Source: an uncultured Acetatifactor sp. (lineage in GTDB: Bacteria; Bacillota; Clostridia; Lachnospirales; Lachnospiraceae). Taken from it: 64,000 bases of DNA. The position numbers and the translations under genes are program-made. Positions 1-8,845 of the stretch are shown in pieces. Location: assembly GCA_910583845.1 (NCBI GenBank), contig CAJUAB010000005.1, forward strand, positions 133,994 to 197,993, in the 5' to 3' direction. Within the stretch, counting starts at the first letter, position 1; the number at the start of each line of letters is the position of its first letter. Under the pieces are notes generated by a model. That model saw only the letters and a program-made list of their open reading frames with translations, had not been told where the DNA came from and did no database searches.

Positions 1-105
1 TGCGGACGCTCCGAACGGTTCCGGCGTCTGTTCTATAAAACGGTAAACCATGACATGCTGCTGTATGCGCAGGGGAGTGAAGAAGACGGGGACCTGCGGC
101 AGTGA
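1..105 (+). CDS. C-terminal end of an unidentified protein (truncated by window edge)
   Basis: Reading frame 1 is open from the window edge to a TGA at 103-105, giving 34 residues that end in an acidic, polar tail (SEEDGDLRQ). The fragment is basic and aromatic (RFRRLFYKTV) before the tail. Too little remains to name a family. The next gene downstream is convergent (rarA, minus strand). Confidence 0.45.
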   Translation, partial: CGRSERFRRLFYKTVNHDMLLYAQGSEEDGDLRQ

Positions 106-305
106 TCCTGACAAATGCTTTCCGCGTACTTCTCACACCGATCTTTTATCGCAGTGTTTTTTTCATTTGTGAGTCAGGAACCTTGTTGATGTCCATGCAG
201 CGTCTGGCATTGGCGTTGACAGTATTCGGCATTGTATCACATATAGCAGGCAAAGAGGGTGTGCCGGAAAGGCAGGGGAAGTCCGACATACTTTTTTCCG
301 CCGTG

Positions 306-1694
306 TCAGGAACCGGCGGCGTCATCCGCGGCTTCTCCCAGCCGGAAAGCCCGGCTCCGCGCAAGGCGCTGTTTCAGGATACCTTCCGTGCCCTCTTCCG
401 TGGGCAGGTAATAGCGGCGGTCTTTCAGATCTTCCGGCAGGCAGGTCATGCGAGCCATTTTTTCCCGGGTGTCATGGGCATAGACATAGCCCTCCCCGTA
501 ATGGAGTTCCTCCATCAGTTCTGTGGGGGCGTTGCGGATCACCAGGGGAACGGGCTGGCTTAAGCGGGTCATGGCATCCGCCTTGGCGGTTTGGTAAGCC
601 CTGTACAGGGCATTGGAGCGGGGGGCCAGGGAGAGGTATACCACGGCCTGGGTCAGATTCAGATCGCATTCCGGCATACCGTTGAAATGGCAGGCCTGGT
701 AGGCGGCTACCGCCAGGGGCAGGGCCTGGGGGTCAGCCAGCCCCACGTCCTCGCTGGCAAAGCGGATGAGCCGACGGGCGATAAACAGGGGGTCCTCCCC
801 GGCCTCCAGCATCCGGGCCAGCCAGTAGACGGCGGCGTCCGGGTCGCAGTTGCGCATGGATTTGTGCAGGGCGGAGATCAGGTTGTAGTGCTCTTCGCCT
901 TTTTTGTCGTACAGCAGAGTCTTTTTGCCCATGCATTGCTCCAGAGTTTCCCGGGTCACGGTCACGGAGCCGTCGGGGGACAGCGCGCCGTTCAGCACTG
1001 CCATCTCCAGGGTATTCAGGGCCGTGCGGGCGTCCCCGTTGGCAAAGCCGGCGATAATCGGCAGCAGGGAGGGCTCCATATGGACCCGGGCGCTGCCAAA
1101 GCTCCGTTTATCCGTAAGCGCTCTGGACAGAAGAGCGGTGAGGTCATCCTCCGTCAGTTCTTTCAGAACAAAGACCTTGCAGCGGGAGAGCAGCGCGGCG
1201 TTGATCTCAAAGGAGGGATTTTCCGTGGTGGCCCCGATCAGCGTGATGCTGCCCCGCTCCACAAAAGGCAGAAAGGCATCCTGCTGGGCCTTGTTGAAAC
1301 GGTGGATCTCATCCACAAAAACCAGTGTGCGGATACCGTAGGTCCTGTTTTCCTGGGCCTGGTTCATGATATCCCTGATCTCCTTGATGCCGCTGGTCAC
1401 AGCGCTGAAGTTCACGAAGCAGGAACGGGTGCGGCCCGCGATGATGCTGGCCAGGGTGGTCTTGCCCACTCCCGGAGGTCCCCAGAAGATCATGGAGGGG
1501 ATCTGGTCCCGCTCCAGGAGCTGGCGCAGGATCTTGCCCGGCCCCAGCAGGTGCTGCTGGCCCACATATTCCTCCAGCGTGGCGGGCCGCAGCCGGTCCG
1601 CCAGAGGGCCGGCTGCCACCGGCGCGCTGTCTCCCATACCGCTTTGTCCGGCAGAGTTGCCGGGATTCATATCAAATAAAGAAAGCTGATTCAT
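306..1694 (-). CDS. rarA: Replication-associated recombination protein A (RarA/MgsA AAA+ ATPase)
   Basis: Clamp-loader-like AAA+ ATPase of the RarA/MgsA/WRNIP1 family, which acts at stalled replication forks. The 462-aa protein has a Walker A motif GPPGVGKTT at about residues 72-80, Walker B LVFVDEIHRFNK, sensor-1 region IGATTENPSFE and the arginine-finger region LLSRC. The C-terminal MgsA-type tetramerisation domain follows (YLSLAPRSNA, YLPTEEGTEG). Length is normal for the family. An ATG six codons upstream (1712) is possible, but the run GGGAGAAAAG sits at ribosome-site distance before the ATG at 1694, and the protein then begins MNQLSLFD, as many RarA proteins do. Single gene, convergent with the partial gene at the window edge. 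Confidence 0.95.
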   Translation of the reverse strand: MNQLSLFDMNPGNSAGQSGMGDSAPVAAGPLADRLRPATLEEYVGQQHLLGPGKILRQLLERDQIPSMIFWGPPGVGKTTLASIIAGRTRSCFVNFSAVTSGIKEIRDIMNQAQENRTYGIRTLVFVDEIHRFNKAQQDAFLPFVERGSITLIGATTENPSFEINAALLSRCKVFVLKELTEDDLTALLSRALTDKRSFGSARVHMEPSLLPIIAGFANGDARTALNTLEMAVLNGALSPDGSVTVTRETLEQCMGKKTLLYDKKGEEHYNLISALHKSMRNCDPDAAVYWLARMLEAGEDPLFIARRLIRFASEDVGLADPQALPLAVAAYQACHFNGMPECDLNLTQAVVYLSLAPRSNALYRAYQTAKADAMTRLSQPVPLVIRNAPTELMEELHYGEGYVYAHDTREKMARMTCLPEDLKDRRYYLPTEEGTEGILKQRLARSRAFRLGEAADDAAGS

Positions 1695-1941
1695 AAGGTT
1701 CTTTTCTCCCATATGCCTATATGATCGAAAGTACGTTCTATATATGATTTGATTGTATCACACAAAAACGGAATATGCAATCGGAGAATACGTTAATTAC
1801 AGCGCGCGCTGGAGCCTGTCCGGATTTCATGTTCCAGCCCGGCCCGCTCTGTCTGGAGCCCGTAAATACAGGATTCAGATCGGCTTACGCGAGGCGGACG
1901 GAAGTGGATGATTCTGGCGCATAATTCTTTTGAGAAATCCG

Positions 1942-1970
1942 TTGCAAAACGGGAAACGGTATGCTACACT
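1942..1970 (+). promoter_or_regulatory. Sigma-A-type promoter of the butyrate operon
   Basis: TTGCAA at 1942-1947 and TACACT at 1965-1970, 17 bp apart, with a TG one base before the -10 (extended -10). It lies 85 bp before thlA. The rest of the 1713-1941 gap shows no gene; it probably also holds the rarA promoter in its AT-rich first 80 bp, which I could not fix. Confidence 0.6.
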
Positions 1971-2054
1971 AGAAGCAATGGTAATGACAAAAAAATAACA
2001 ATCATTGCCGAAGCCGCGGAAACAAAGCGAAAAAACAAGTTGGAGGAGAAAGAA

Positions 2055-3239
2055 ATGGCAAAGAAAGTAGTATTAGCAGGCGCCTGCCGTACAGCGATCG
2101 GCACCATGGGCGGAACCCTGAGCACTACCCCGGTGGCGGAGCTGGGGGCAATCGTAATCAAGGAGGCTTTAAGCAGGGCGGGTGTGGCTCCCGAGCAGGT
2201 TGACCAGGTATATATGGGCTGCGTGATTCAGGCAGGCCAGGGGCAGAATGTGGCCCGCCAGGCTTCCATCAAGGCCGGTCTGCCCATCGAGGTACCCGCA
2301 GTGACCATGAACGTGGTGTGCGGTTCCGGCCTGAACTGCGTAAACCAGGCCGCGCAGATGATCATGGCCGGTGACGCGGATATCGTAGTGGCAGGCGGCA
2401 TGGAGAACATGTCCATGGCTCCTTATGCCATTCCTCAGGCTCGTTACGGCTATAGAATGAACAACGGCACTTTAGTGGACACCATGATCAAGGACGCTCT
2501 GTGGGATGCCTTCAACGATTACCACATGATCATGACCGCCGACAACATCTGTCGCGAGTGGGGGCTTACCCGCGAGGAGCTGGACGAGTTCGCGCTTAAG
2601 AGCCAGCAGAAGGCAGAGGCGGCGCAGAAGTCCGGCGCCTTTGACGCGGAGATCGTGCCCGTGATGGTCAAGAAGAAAAAGGAGACCATCGAGTTTAAAG
2701 TGGATGAGGGCCCCCGCGCCGGTTCCACCATCGAGGGGCTGGCAAAGCTGCGTCCCATCAATCCCGACGGCTTCGTGACCGCGGGCAACGCCTCCGGCAT
2801 CAATGACGGCGCCGCCGCCATCGTGGTGATGAGCGAGGAGAAAGCCAAAGAACTGGGCGTGAAGCCCATGGCTACCTTCGTGGCAGGCGCTCTTGCGGGT
2901 GTTCGTCCCGAGGTGATGGGCATCGGCCCCGTTGCCTCCACCAAAAAGGTGCTGGCCAAAACCGGCATGAAGATCGAGGACTTCGATATCATTGAGGCAA
3001 ATGAGGCTTTTGCCGCTCAGTCCGTGGCAGTGGGCAGGGAGCTGGGCATCGACGTGGACAGGCAGCTGAACCCCAACGGCGGCGCCATCGCTCTGGGTCA
3101 CCCTGTGGGCGCTTCCGGATGCCGTATTCTGGTGACTCTGCTGCATGAGATGCAGGCGAAGGGAGCCAAGACAGGTCTGGCTACGCTGTGCATCGGCGGC
3201 GGCATGGGTTGCTCCACCATCGTTAAGATCGAGGATTAA
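2055..3239 (+). CDS. thlA: Acetyl-CoA acetyltransferase (thiolase)
   Basis: Condenses two acetyl-CoA to acetoacetyl-CoA, the first committed step of butyrate formation, in the cytoplasm. The 394-aa protein has all thiolase landmarks: nucleophile Cys89 in NVVCGSGLN, the NEAFAAQ segment, the catalytic His in GHPVGASG and the second catalytic Cys in CIGGGMGC. The frame is open further upstream to 1908, but GGAGGAG at 2042-2048 and the canonical start MAKKVVLAGACRTAIG fix the ATG at 2055. It is the first gene of a same-strand thl-crt-hbd-bcd-etfB-etfA cluster, the order found in many butyrate-producing Clostridia. Confidence 0.97.
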   Translation: MAKKVVLAGACRTAIGTMGGTLSTTPVAELGAIVIKEALSRAGVAPEQVDQVYMGCVIQAGQGQNVARQASIKAGLPIEVPAVTMNVVCGSGLNCVNQAAQMIMAGDADIVVAGGMENMSMAPYAIPQARYGYRMNNGTLVDTMIKDALWDAFNDYHMIMTADNICREWGLTREELDEFALKSQQKAEAAQKSGAFDAEIVPVMVKKKKETIEFKVDEGPRAGSTIEGLAKLRPINPDGFVTAGNASGINDGAAAIVVMSEEKAKELGVKPMATFVAGALAGVRPEVMGIGPVASTKKVLAKTGMKIEDFDIIEANEAFAAQSVAVGRELGIDVDRQLNPNGGAIALGHPVGASGCRILVTLLHEMQAKGAKTGLATLCIGGGMGCSTIVKIED

Positions 3240-3317
3240 CAAGACAGATCAGGCCCGGGGAGATGTGTTCTCCGGGCTGTTTGAGAGTACGGAACAGATA
3301 TTTCCGGGCATGAAATT

Positions 3318-3476
3318 AAGGAACTGTCAAAGAATTAATCTTTACATCTGACTTGTTTAAATCTTCTTATGCCGCGTTGTCGTCAATCGGCGTACCCCAG
3401 TACGCCTCATTCCTCCGCCTTGCATAAAAAGATTTATCCTACGTCATCTGCAAAGTTAATTCTTGACAGTTCCTAA
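3318..3476. repeat. ~159-bp imperfect palindromic repeat element (MITE/REP-like)
   Basis: The ends are near-perfect inverted repeats: 3319-3343 (AGGAACTGTCAAAGAATTAA...) against 3452-3475 (...TTAATTCTTGACAGTTCCTA), one indel apart. Inner arms also pair (AAATCTTCTTATGC with GCATAAAAAGATTT), and the centre reads GCGTACCCCAGTACGC. The whole element can fold as one long hairpin. It sits between thlA and crt and has no coding capacity. I believe similar elements are dispersed in Lachnospiraceae genomes, but that is from memory. Confidence 0.7.
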
Positions 3477-3542
3477 GGAGACAGGGCAGGCCGGAGAGCC
3501 GGTATGGATACCGGACCGGGGACTTGCAGAAGAGAGGTGGAT

Positions 3543-4367
3543 ATGGATTATATTCTTTACGAGCAGAAGGGGCAGTACGCGATACTCACCATCAACCGGG
3601 AGAAGGCGCTGAACGCGCTGAACAGTCAGGTGTTGGATGAGCTAAATGATGCACTGGATGCGGTGAATCTGGACGAAGTGAGATGTCTGATCCTTACCGG
3701 GGCGGGACAGAAGTCCTTTGTGGCGGGGGCGGACATCGGTGAGATGAGCACACTGACGAAGACAGAGGGCGAGGCTTTCGGAAAGAAGGGCAACGATGTG
3801 TTCCGCAAGCTGGAGACATTCCCCATCCCTGTAATCGCGGCCGTCAACGGCTTTGCGTTGGGGGGCGGCTGTGAGATCTCCATGAGCTGTGACATCCGCA
3901 TCTGTTCGGACAATGCGGTGTTCGGACAGCCGGAGGTGGGCCTGGGCATCACGCCCGGTTTTGGCGGGACCCAGAGGCTTGCCCGTCTGGTGGGCCCGGG
4001 CATGGCCAAGCAGATGATTTATACGGCCCGCAATATCAAGGCCCCGGAGGCATACCGCATCGGACTGGTGAACGAGGTGTACTCCGCCGAGACGGACGCT
4101 GAGGGCAATGTGGTGAAGACCGCGCAGGAGGTGCTGCTGGCGGCGGCGGAAAAGATGGCGGCCGGTATCGCCAGGAACGCGCCCATCGCCGTGCGGAATT
4201 GTAAGAAAGCCATCAACGAGGGCCTGGATGTGGACATGGATCTGGCCGTGGTTATCGAGGAGAAGCTGTTTGGAGACTGCTTCGAGACCGAGGATCAGAA
4301 GTACGGCATGGCTTTCTTCCTGGACAAGAACAAGGAGAAGGTCAAGGAGCCTTTCAAGAACTGCTAA
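3543..4367 (+). CDS. crt: Enoyl-CoA hydratase / crotonase (3-hydroxybutyryl-CoA dehydratase)
   Basis: Crotonase-fold enzyme interconverting 3-hydroxybutyryl-CoA and crotonyl-CoA. 274 aa, the usual size. Oxyanion-hole segments AGADIGEM and GFALGGGCEISM are present, and both catalytic glutamates can be placed (GGGCEI and FGQPEVGLG). The frame runs upstream to 3504, but AGAGGTGG at 3533-3540 directly precedes the ATG at 3543, and family members begin at MDYILYE. The palindromic element at 3318-3476 separates it from thlA and may affect mRNA processing; transcription probably continues through. Confidence 0.95.
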   Translation: MDYILYEQKGQYAILTINREKALNALNSQVLDELNDALDAVNLDEVRCLILTGAGQKSFVAGADIGEMSTLTKTEGEAFGKKGNDVFRKLETFPIPVIAAVNGFALGGGCEISMSCDIRICSDNAVFGQPEVGLGITPGFGGTQRLARLVGPGMAKQMIYTARNIKAPEAYRIGLVNEVYSAETDAEGNVVKTAQEVLLAAAEKMAAGIARNAPIAVRNCKKAINEGLDVDMDLAVVIEEKLFGDCFETEDQKYGMAFFLDKNKEKVKEPFKNC

Positions 4368-4400
4368 AACGGATTATAGGATAAAAAGGAGGAACTTTAC

Positions 4401-5240
4401 ATGAAAGTAGGTATTATTGGTGCCGGCACTATGGGTGCGGGGATTGCGCAGGCTTTTGCGATGACAGAGGGTTATGAGGTATGCTTATGTGATATCAAGC
4501 AGGAATTTGCGGATGGCGGCAAGGCCAAGATCCAGAAGAATATCAATTTCCTGGTCGGCAAGGAGAAAATCAGCGCCGAAAAGGGCGAGGAGATCATGGG
4601 GAAGATCGTTACGGGCCTGAAGGATATCTGCACGGACTGCGATCTGGTTATTGAGGTCTGCCCTGAGAGCATGGCGATCAAGAAGCAGACCTTTGCGGAA
4701 TTGCAGCAGATTGTAAAGAAAGACTGTATCTTCGCTTCCAACACCTCCTCCCTGTCCATCACAGAGATGGGCAACGGTCTGGACCGCCCTCTGATCGGCA
4801 TGCACTTCTTCAATCCCGCCGACAGAATGAAGCTGGTGGAGGTGATCGCAGGCGCGAACACCCCCGCCGAGCTGGTGGAGAAGATCAAGGGTATCGCCAC
4901 AGAGATCGGCAAGACCCCCGTGGAAGTCAATGAGGCGGCAGGCTTCGTGGTAAACAGAATCCTGATCCCCATGATCAACGAAGCCATCAATGTATATGCC
5001 GCAGGCGTGGCATCCGTGGCGGATATTGATGTGGCGATGCAGCTGGGCGCCAATCATCCCATGGGACCTCTGGCTCTGGGCGATTACATCGGTCTGGACA
5101 TTGTGCTGGCGATCATGGAGGTTATCCATGCGGAGACCGGCGATTCCAAGTATGCTCCCGCCCCCCTGCTGAGAAAGATGGTCCGCGCGGGCAAACTGGG
5201 CAAGAAGACCGGCGAGGGCTTCTACAACTACGCGAAATAA
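4401..5240 (+). CDS. hbd: 3-hydroxybutyryl-CoA dehydrogenase
   Basis: NAD(P)-dependent reduction of acetoacetyl-CoA to 3-hydroxybutyryl-CoA. The N-terminal Rossmann fold carries GAGTMGAGIAQAF at residues 7-19. The catalytic His lies in the HFFNP motif (about residue 137) and the helical C-terminal domain contains NHPMGPLALGDYIGLD. The 279-aa length is typical. AAGGAGGAAC sits 5-8 bases before the ATG. The gene starts 33 bp after crt and is followed by a 15-bp hairpin before bcd. Confidence 0.97.
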   Translation: MKVGIIGAGTMGAGIAQAFAMTEGYEVCLCDIKQEFADGGKAKIQKNINFLVGKEKISAEKGEEIMGKIVTGLKDICTDCDLVIEVCPESMAIKKQTFAELQQIVKKDCIFASNTSSLSITEMGNGLDRPLIGMHFFNPADRMKLVEVIAGANTPAELVEKIKGIATEIGKTPVEVNEAAGFVVNRILIPMINEAINVYAAGVASVADIDVAMQLGANHPMGPLALGDYIGLDIVLAIMEVIHAETGDSKYAPAPLLRKMVRAGKLGKKTGEGFYNYAK

Positions 5241-5245
5241 AGCGG

Positions 5246-5289
5246 ATTTCAGCGCGTCGGCGCGACATTTGGCCCCGGCGCGCTGAAAT
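5246..5289 (+). other. Intercistronic 15-bp stem-loop between hbd and bcd
   Basis: 5246-5260 (ATTTCAGCGCGTCGG) pairs with 5275-5289 (CCGGCGCGCTGAAAT) with a single G-T pair. No T tract follows, so it is not an ordinary terminator. A role in mRNA stability or processing inside the operon is an inference. Confidence 0.6.
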
Positions 5290-5335
5290 GACGGCAATAG
5301 CTATGTAAATTTAGATGAAAGTGGAGGATTAAATC

Positions 5336-6502
5336 ATGGATTTTACATTATCCAAAGAGCATGAGATGGCGAGACAGCTGTTTAAGGATTTCGCTGAGAA
5401 TGAAGTGAAGCCTCTTGCACAGGAAGTGGATGAGGAGGAGCGTTTTCCCAGGGAAACCGTGGAGAAGATGGCAAAATATGGTTTTATGGGCATTCCCGTA
5501 CCCAAGGAGTACGGCGGACAGGGCTGCGATATACTGACCTACGCCATGTGTGTGGAGGAGCTTTCCAAGGTCTGCGGCACCACCGGCGTTATTGTCTCCG
5601 CCCACACTTCTCTTTGCATTGACCCGATTCTGACATACGGCACCGATGAACAGAAGAAGAAATATCTTCCCGACCTGGCCAGCGGACGCAAGATCGGCGC
5701 CTTCGGCCTGACGGAGCCCGGCGCGGGCACCGATGCCCAGGGACAGCAGACCAAGGCTGTGCTGGAGGGGGATGAATGGGTGCTCAACGGCTCCAAGTGC
5801 TTTATCACCAACGGCAAGGAAGCGGATGTTTATATTGTAATCGCCGTGACCGGAAAGATCGAGAAGAGGGGCAGGATGCAGAAGGAAATCTCCGCCTTTA
5901 TCGTGGAGAAGGGAACTCCCGGCTTTACATTCGGCACCAAGGAGAAGAAGATGGGTATCAGGGGTTCCTCTACCTATGAGCTGATTTTCACGGACTGCCG
6001 CATCCCCAAGGACAATCTGCTGGGTGCGAAGGGCAAGGGCTTTGCCATCGCCATGCACACACTGGACGGCGGCCGTATCGGTATCGCCGCGCAGGCTCTG
6101 GGCCTGGCAGAGGGCGCGCTGGAGACCACAATCGCCTACGTGCAGGAGAGAAAGCAGTTCGGCCGTTCCATCGGACAGTTCCAGAACACCCAGTTCCAGC
6201 TGGCGGACATGGCTACCAAGGTGGAGGCCGCCAAGATGCTGGTGTACAAGGCTGCCCGCAAGAAGGATGAGTACAGAACCAATCCCAAGATTTCCTATTC
6301 CGTGGAAGCGGCCATGGCCAAGCTGTATGCCGCTGAGGTTGCCATGGAAGTGACTACCAAGGCTGTTCAGCTGCATGGCGGTTACGGTTATATCAGGGAG
6401 TATGATGTGGAGCGTATGATGCGCGACGCGAAGATCACTGAGATCTATGAGGGTACCAGCGAGGTGCAGAGGATGGTTATTTCCTCCAGCCTGCTTAAGT
6501 AG
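5336..6502 (+). CDS. bcd: Butyryl-CoA dehydrogenase (short-chain acyl-CoA dehydrogenase)
   Basis: FAD enzyme reducing crotonyl-CoA to butyryl-CoA. With EtfAB, in this family, the reaction is coupled to ferredoxin reduction by electron bifurcation. The 388-aa protein shows the ACAD signatures FGLTEPGAGTDA and QLHGGYGYIREY. The catalytic-base Glu lies in YEGTSEVQR near the C-terminus (about residue 367). GTGGAGGA precedes the ATG at 5336. The etfBA genes directly downstream support the Bcd-Etf complex. Between bcd and etfB lie 214 bp with no gene, holding only a small hairpin near 6622-6639. Confidence 0.96.
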   Translation: MDFTLSKEHEMARQLFKDFAENEVKPLAQEVDEEERFPRETVEKMAKYGFMGIPVPKEYGGQGCDILTYAMCVEELSKVCGTTGVIVSAHTSLCIDPILTYGTDEQKKKYLPDLASGRKIGAFGLTEPGAGTDAQGQQTKAVLEGDEWVLNGSKCFITNGKEADVYIVIAVTGKIEKRGRMQKEISAFIVEKGTPGFTFGTKEKKMGIRGSSTYELIFTDCRIPKDNLLGAKGKGFAIAMHTLDGGRIGIAAQALGLAEGALETTIAYVQERKQFGRSIGQFQNTQFQLADMATKVEAAKMLVYKAARKKDEYRTNPKISYSVEAAMAKLYAAEVAMEVTTKAVQLHGGYGYIREYDVERMMRDAKITEIYEGTSEVQRMVISSSLLK

Positions 6503-6716
6503 GCTCAGAAGCGGAAAATGACTCACAGGCGGAGCCGACGGTATGCAGAGATGTCCGTCAGGATGTTTCGCGCATGTTTTAAACCGCGCGAGAGCCGGAT
6601 CGGGACTACGGACCGCGCCGGAGGAGACGGGTCTGTCTCCCCGGGGGATTTCGCGGCGGACCGGGCAGGGCATGTGAGAGTGATTTCAATATTATATAAT
6701 AAGGAGTGAAAATACA

Positions 6717-7502
6717 ATGAAGATTATCGTTTGTATTAAGCAGGTTCCGGATACCAAGGGCGGCGTTAAGTTCAATCCGGACGGAACACTGGATAGAGGC
6801 GCCATGCTGGCCATCATGAACCCTGATGACAAGGCCGGGCTGGAAGCCGCGCTGCGCCTGAAAGATCAGTACGGCGCGGAGGTAACTGTGTTGACCATGG
6901 GTCTGCCCAAGGCGGCGGATGTACTGCGCGAGGCTATCGCCATGGGCGCGGACAAGGGCATTCTGGTCACAGACCGTGTGCTGGGCGGCGCGGATACCTG
7001 GGCTACATCCACCACCATTGCGGGCGCTATCCGCAATCTGGAGTATGATCTGATCATCACCGGACGCCAGGCCATCGACGGCGATACTGCGCAGGTTGGT
7101 CCCCAGATTGCCGAGCATTTGCAGATTCCCGTGATCTCCTACGCGCAGGATATCAAGATTGACGGCGACAAAGTGATTGTACAGCGTCAGTATGACGACA
7201 GATATCATGTGCTGGAGGCACAGATGCCCTGTCTGATCACCGCTCTGTCCGAGCTCAACGATCCCCGCTATATGACGCCCGGCGGCATTTTCGACGCATG
7301 CGCAGCGGAGATTACCACCTGGGGCCGTGCCGATCTGAAGGATGTGGATGACAGCAATCTGGGACTGAAGGGATCTCCCACCAAGATTGCGAAGGCTTCC
7401 GACAAGGTCCGCAAGGGCGCGGGCGAGAAGATTGTTCCCGAGTCTCCCGAGGAGGCGGTGGCTTATATTGTGGGCAAGTTCAAGGAGAAGCACATCGTAT
7501 AA
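6717..7502 (+). CDS. etfB: Electron transfer flavoprotein, beta subunit
   Basis: Small Etf subunit; binds FAD and accepts electrons from NADH in the bifurcating Bcd-Etf complex. 261 aa. The N-terminus MKIIVCIKQVPDT is diagnostic, and the family segments ALRLKDQYGAEVTVLTMG and TGRQAIDGDTAQVGP are present. AAGGAGTG lies 7 bases before the ATG. Followed after 73 bp by etfA. Confidence 0.97.
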   Translation: MKIIVCIKQVPDTKGGVKFNPDGTLDRGAMLAIMNPDDKAGLEAALRLKDQYGAEVTVLTMGLPKAADVLREAIAMGADKGILVTDRVLGGADTWATSTTIAGAIRNLEYDLIITGRQAIDGDTAQVGPQIAEHLQIPVISYAQDIKIDGDKVIVQRQYDDRYHVLEAQMPCLITALSELNDPRYMTPGGIFDACAAEITTWGRADLKDVDDSNLGLKGSPTKIAKASDKVRKGAGEKIVPESPEEAVAYIVGKFKEKHIV

Positions 7503-7575
7503 GAGAGGATGCAAAGCTGGGGATCTGACATGGATTCCCCAATATGCGGAACTAAAACAGGAGGTAAACCAAACC

Positions 7576-8619
7576 ATGAATTTAGAAGAATATAAAGGCG
7601 TATATGTGTTTGCCCAGCAGGTGGACAATGAGATCAGCGGTATCGCGTATGAGTTGCTGGGAAAAGGTAAGGAACTGGCTGCCAGTCTGGAGACAGAGGT
7701 GGTGGCTGTGCTGATCGGCTACCAGGTGAAGGATCTGGCTGACAAGCTGGCTGAGTACGGCGCTGACAAGGTGATCGTGGTAGATGATCCGGAGCTGGAG
7801 GTATACAGAACCGAGCCCTATGCGCACGCGCTGGCATCCGTGATTAATCAGTATAAGCCCGAAATCGTGCTGGTGGGCGCTACCGCCATCGGCCGTGACC
7901 TGGGTCCTACCGTATCCGCGAGGGTGGCCACCGGCCTCACCGCGGACTGTACCGTGCTGGAGATTGGCGATTTCCCGCTGAATCCCATTCCGGGCCAGGA
8001 GCAGAAGCACAATCAGCTGCTGATGACCCGTCCCGCTTTCGGCGGCAACACCATCGCCACCATTGCCTGCCCGGACAACCGCCCTCAGATGGCCACTGTC
8101 CGTCCCGGCGTTATGCAGAAGATCGATCCCATTCCGGGTGCCAGGGCCGTGGTGGAAGAGTACAATCCCGGCTTCACACCCAACAGCCGTTATGTGACCA
8201 TCAAGGAAGTGGTGAAGGCCGTGTCCGACACCGTGGATATCATGGATGCCAAGGTGCTGGTATCCGGAGGCCGCGGCGTGGGCAGTCCGGAGAACTTCAA
8301 GATCCTGGAGGAGCTGGCGGAGGTTCTGGGCGGAACCGTGTCCTGCTCCCGTGCTGTGGTTGACAGCGGCTGGAAACCCAAGGATCTGCAGGTGGGCCAG
8401 ACCGGCAAGACCGTACGCCCTCAGATCTATTTTGCCATCGGGATCTCCGGCGCCATCCAGCATGTGGCCGGCATGGAGGAGTCCGATATCATTGTAGCCA
8501 TCAATAAGGATGAGGACGCTCCTATCTTCGATGTGGCCGACTACGGCGTGGTGGGCGACCTGAACAAGATTGTTCCCCAGCTGACGGCAGCATTGAAAAC
8601 CGCCATGGCTGAGAAATAA
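7576..8619 (+). CDS. etfA: Electron transfer flavoprotein, alpha subunit
   Basis: 347-aa large subunit. The C-terminal FAD domain is clear: VSGGRGVGSPENF, SRAVVDSGW, QVGQTGKTVRPQIYFAIGIS and GAIQHVAGME. The frame is open well upstream of 7576, but AGGAGGT at 7559-7565 and the normal N-terminus MNLEEYKGVYVFAQQ define the ATG at 7576. It is the last gene of the butyrate operon and is followed by a strong hairpin. No butyrate kinase or CoA-transferase gene is in this window. Confidence 0.97.
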   Translation: MNLEEYKGVYVFAQQVDNEISGIAYELLGKGKELAASLETEVVAVLIGYQVKDLADKLAEYGADKVIVVDDPELEVYRTEPYAHALASVINQYKPEIVLVGATAIGRDLGPTVSARVATGLTADCTVLEIGDFPLNPIPGQEQKHNQLLMTRPAFGGNTIATIACPDNRPQMATVRPGVMQKIDPIPGARAVVEEYNPGFTPNSRYVTIKEVVKAVSDTVDIMDAKVLVSGGRGVGSPENFKILEELAEVLGGTVSCSRAVVDSGWKPKDLQVGQTGKTVRPQIYFAIGISGAIQHVAGMEESDIIVAINKDEDAPIFDVADYGVVGDLNKIVPQLTAALKTAMAEK

Positions 8620-8630
8620 ATCAGAATACG

Positions 8631-8682
8631 GAAGAAGGGTGTATCCGGGCCTGGTAACGGCCTGGATACACCCTTCTTTGTG
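8631..8682 (+). terminator. Terminator-like hairpin after etfA
   Basis: About 20 bp of stem (AAGAAGGGTGTATCC..GGCC against GGCC..GGATACACCCTTCTT) with a 7-nt loop and one G-T pair, starting 12 bp after etfA. The following T tract is weak (TTCTTTG). It fits the end of the butyrate operon. Confidence 0.75.
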
Positions 8683-8694
8683 CTTGGAGGGGAT

Positions 8695-8742
8695 ATGCGG
8701 AACTCTAAACAGCATATGCCCGGAAAACACGCTGATGAATAA
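8695..8742 (+). CDS. Possible 15-codon mini-ORF in tandem repeat copy 1
   Basis: ATG at 8695 follows GGAGGGGAT and encodes MRNSKQHMPGKHADE then TAA. It has no recognised family. The same ORF recurs 103 bp downstream with two substitutions and a different stop codon. It could be a leader peptide or merely a consequence of the repeat. Confidence 0.25.
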   Translation: MRNSKQHMPGKHADE

Positions 8743-8797
8743 CCGGACGCCTAAAGCGGCCGGATATTCATCACCCGGGCGTGTGTTTGGAGGGGAT

Positions 8798-8845
8798 ATG
8801 CGGAACTCTGAACAGCATATGCCCGGAAAACACACTGATGAATAG
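8798..8845 (+). CDS. Possible 15-codon mini-ORF in tandem repeat copy 2
   Basis: Same arrangement as the ORF at 8695: GGAGGGGAT, ATG, then MRNSEQHMPGKHTDE and TAG. Length and stop position are kept while codons differ (K/E, A/T, TAA/TAG). In the truncated third copy the ATG at 8901 opens a different frame that runs into the araC-type gene. Confidence 0.25.
   Translation: MRNSEQHMPGKHTDE

Noticed and set aside
591..1679. Long plus-strand open frame (362 codons) opposite rarA
   Set aside because: It is antisense to a clear RarA gene with all AAA+ motifs; the frame is open only because of codon bias in GC-rich DNA.
5348..6673. Long minus-strand open frames opposite bcd, etfA and purB
   Set aside because: Low-complexity His/Leu/Gly-rich translations with no ribosome sites; shadows of strongly biased coding genes.
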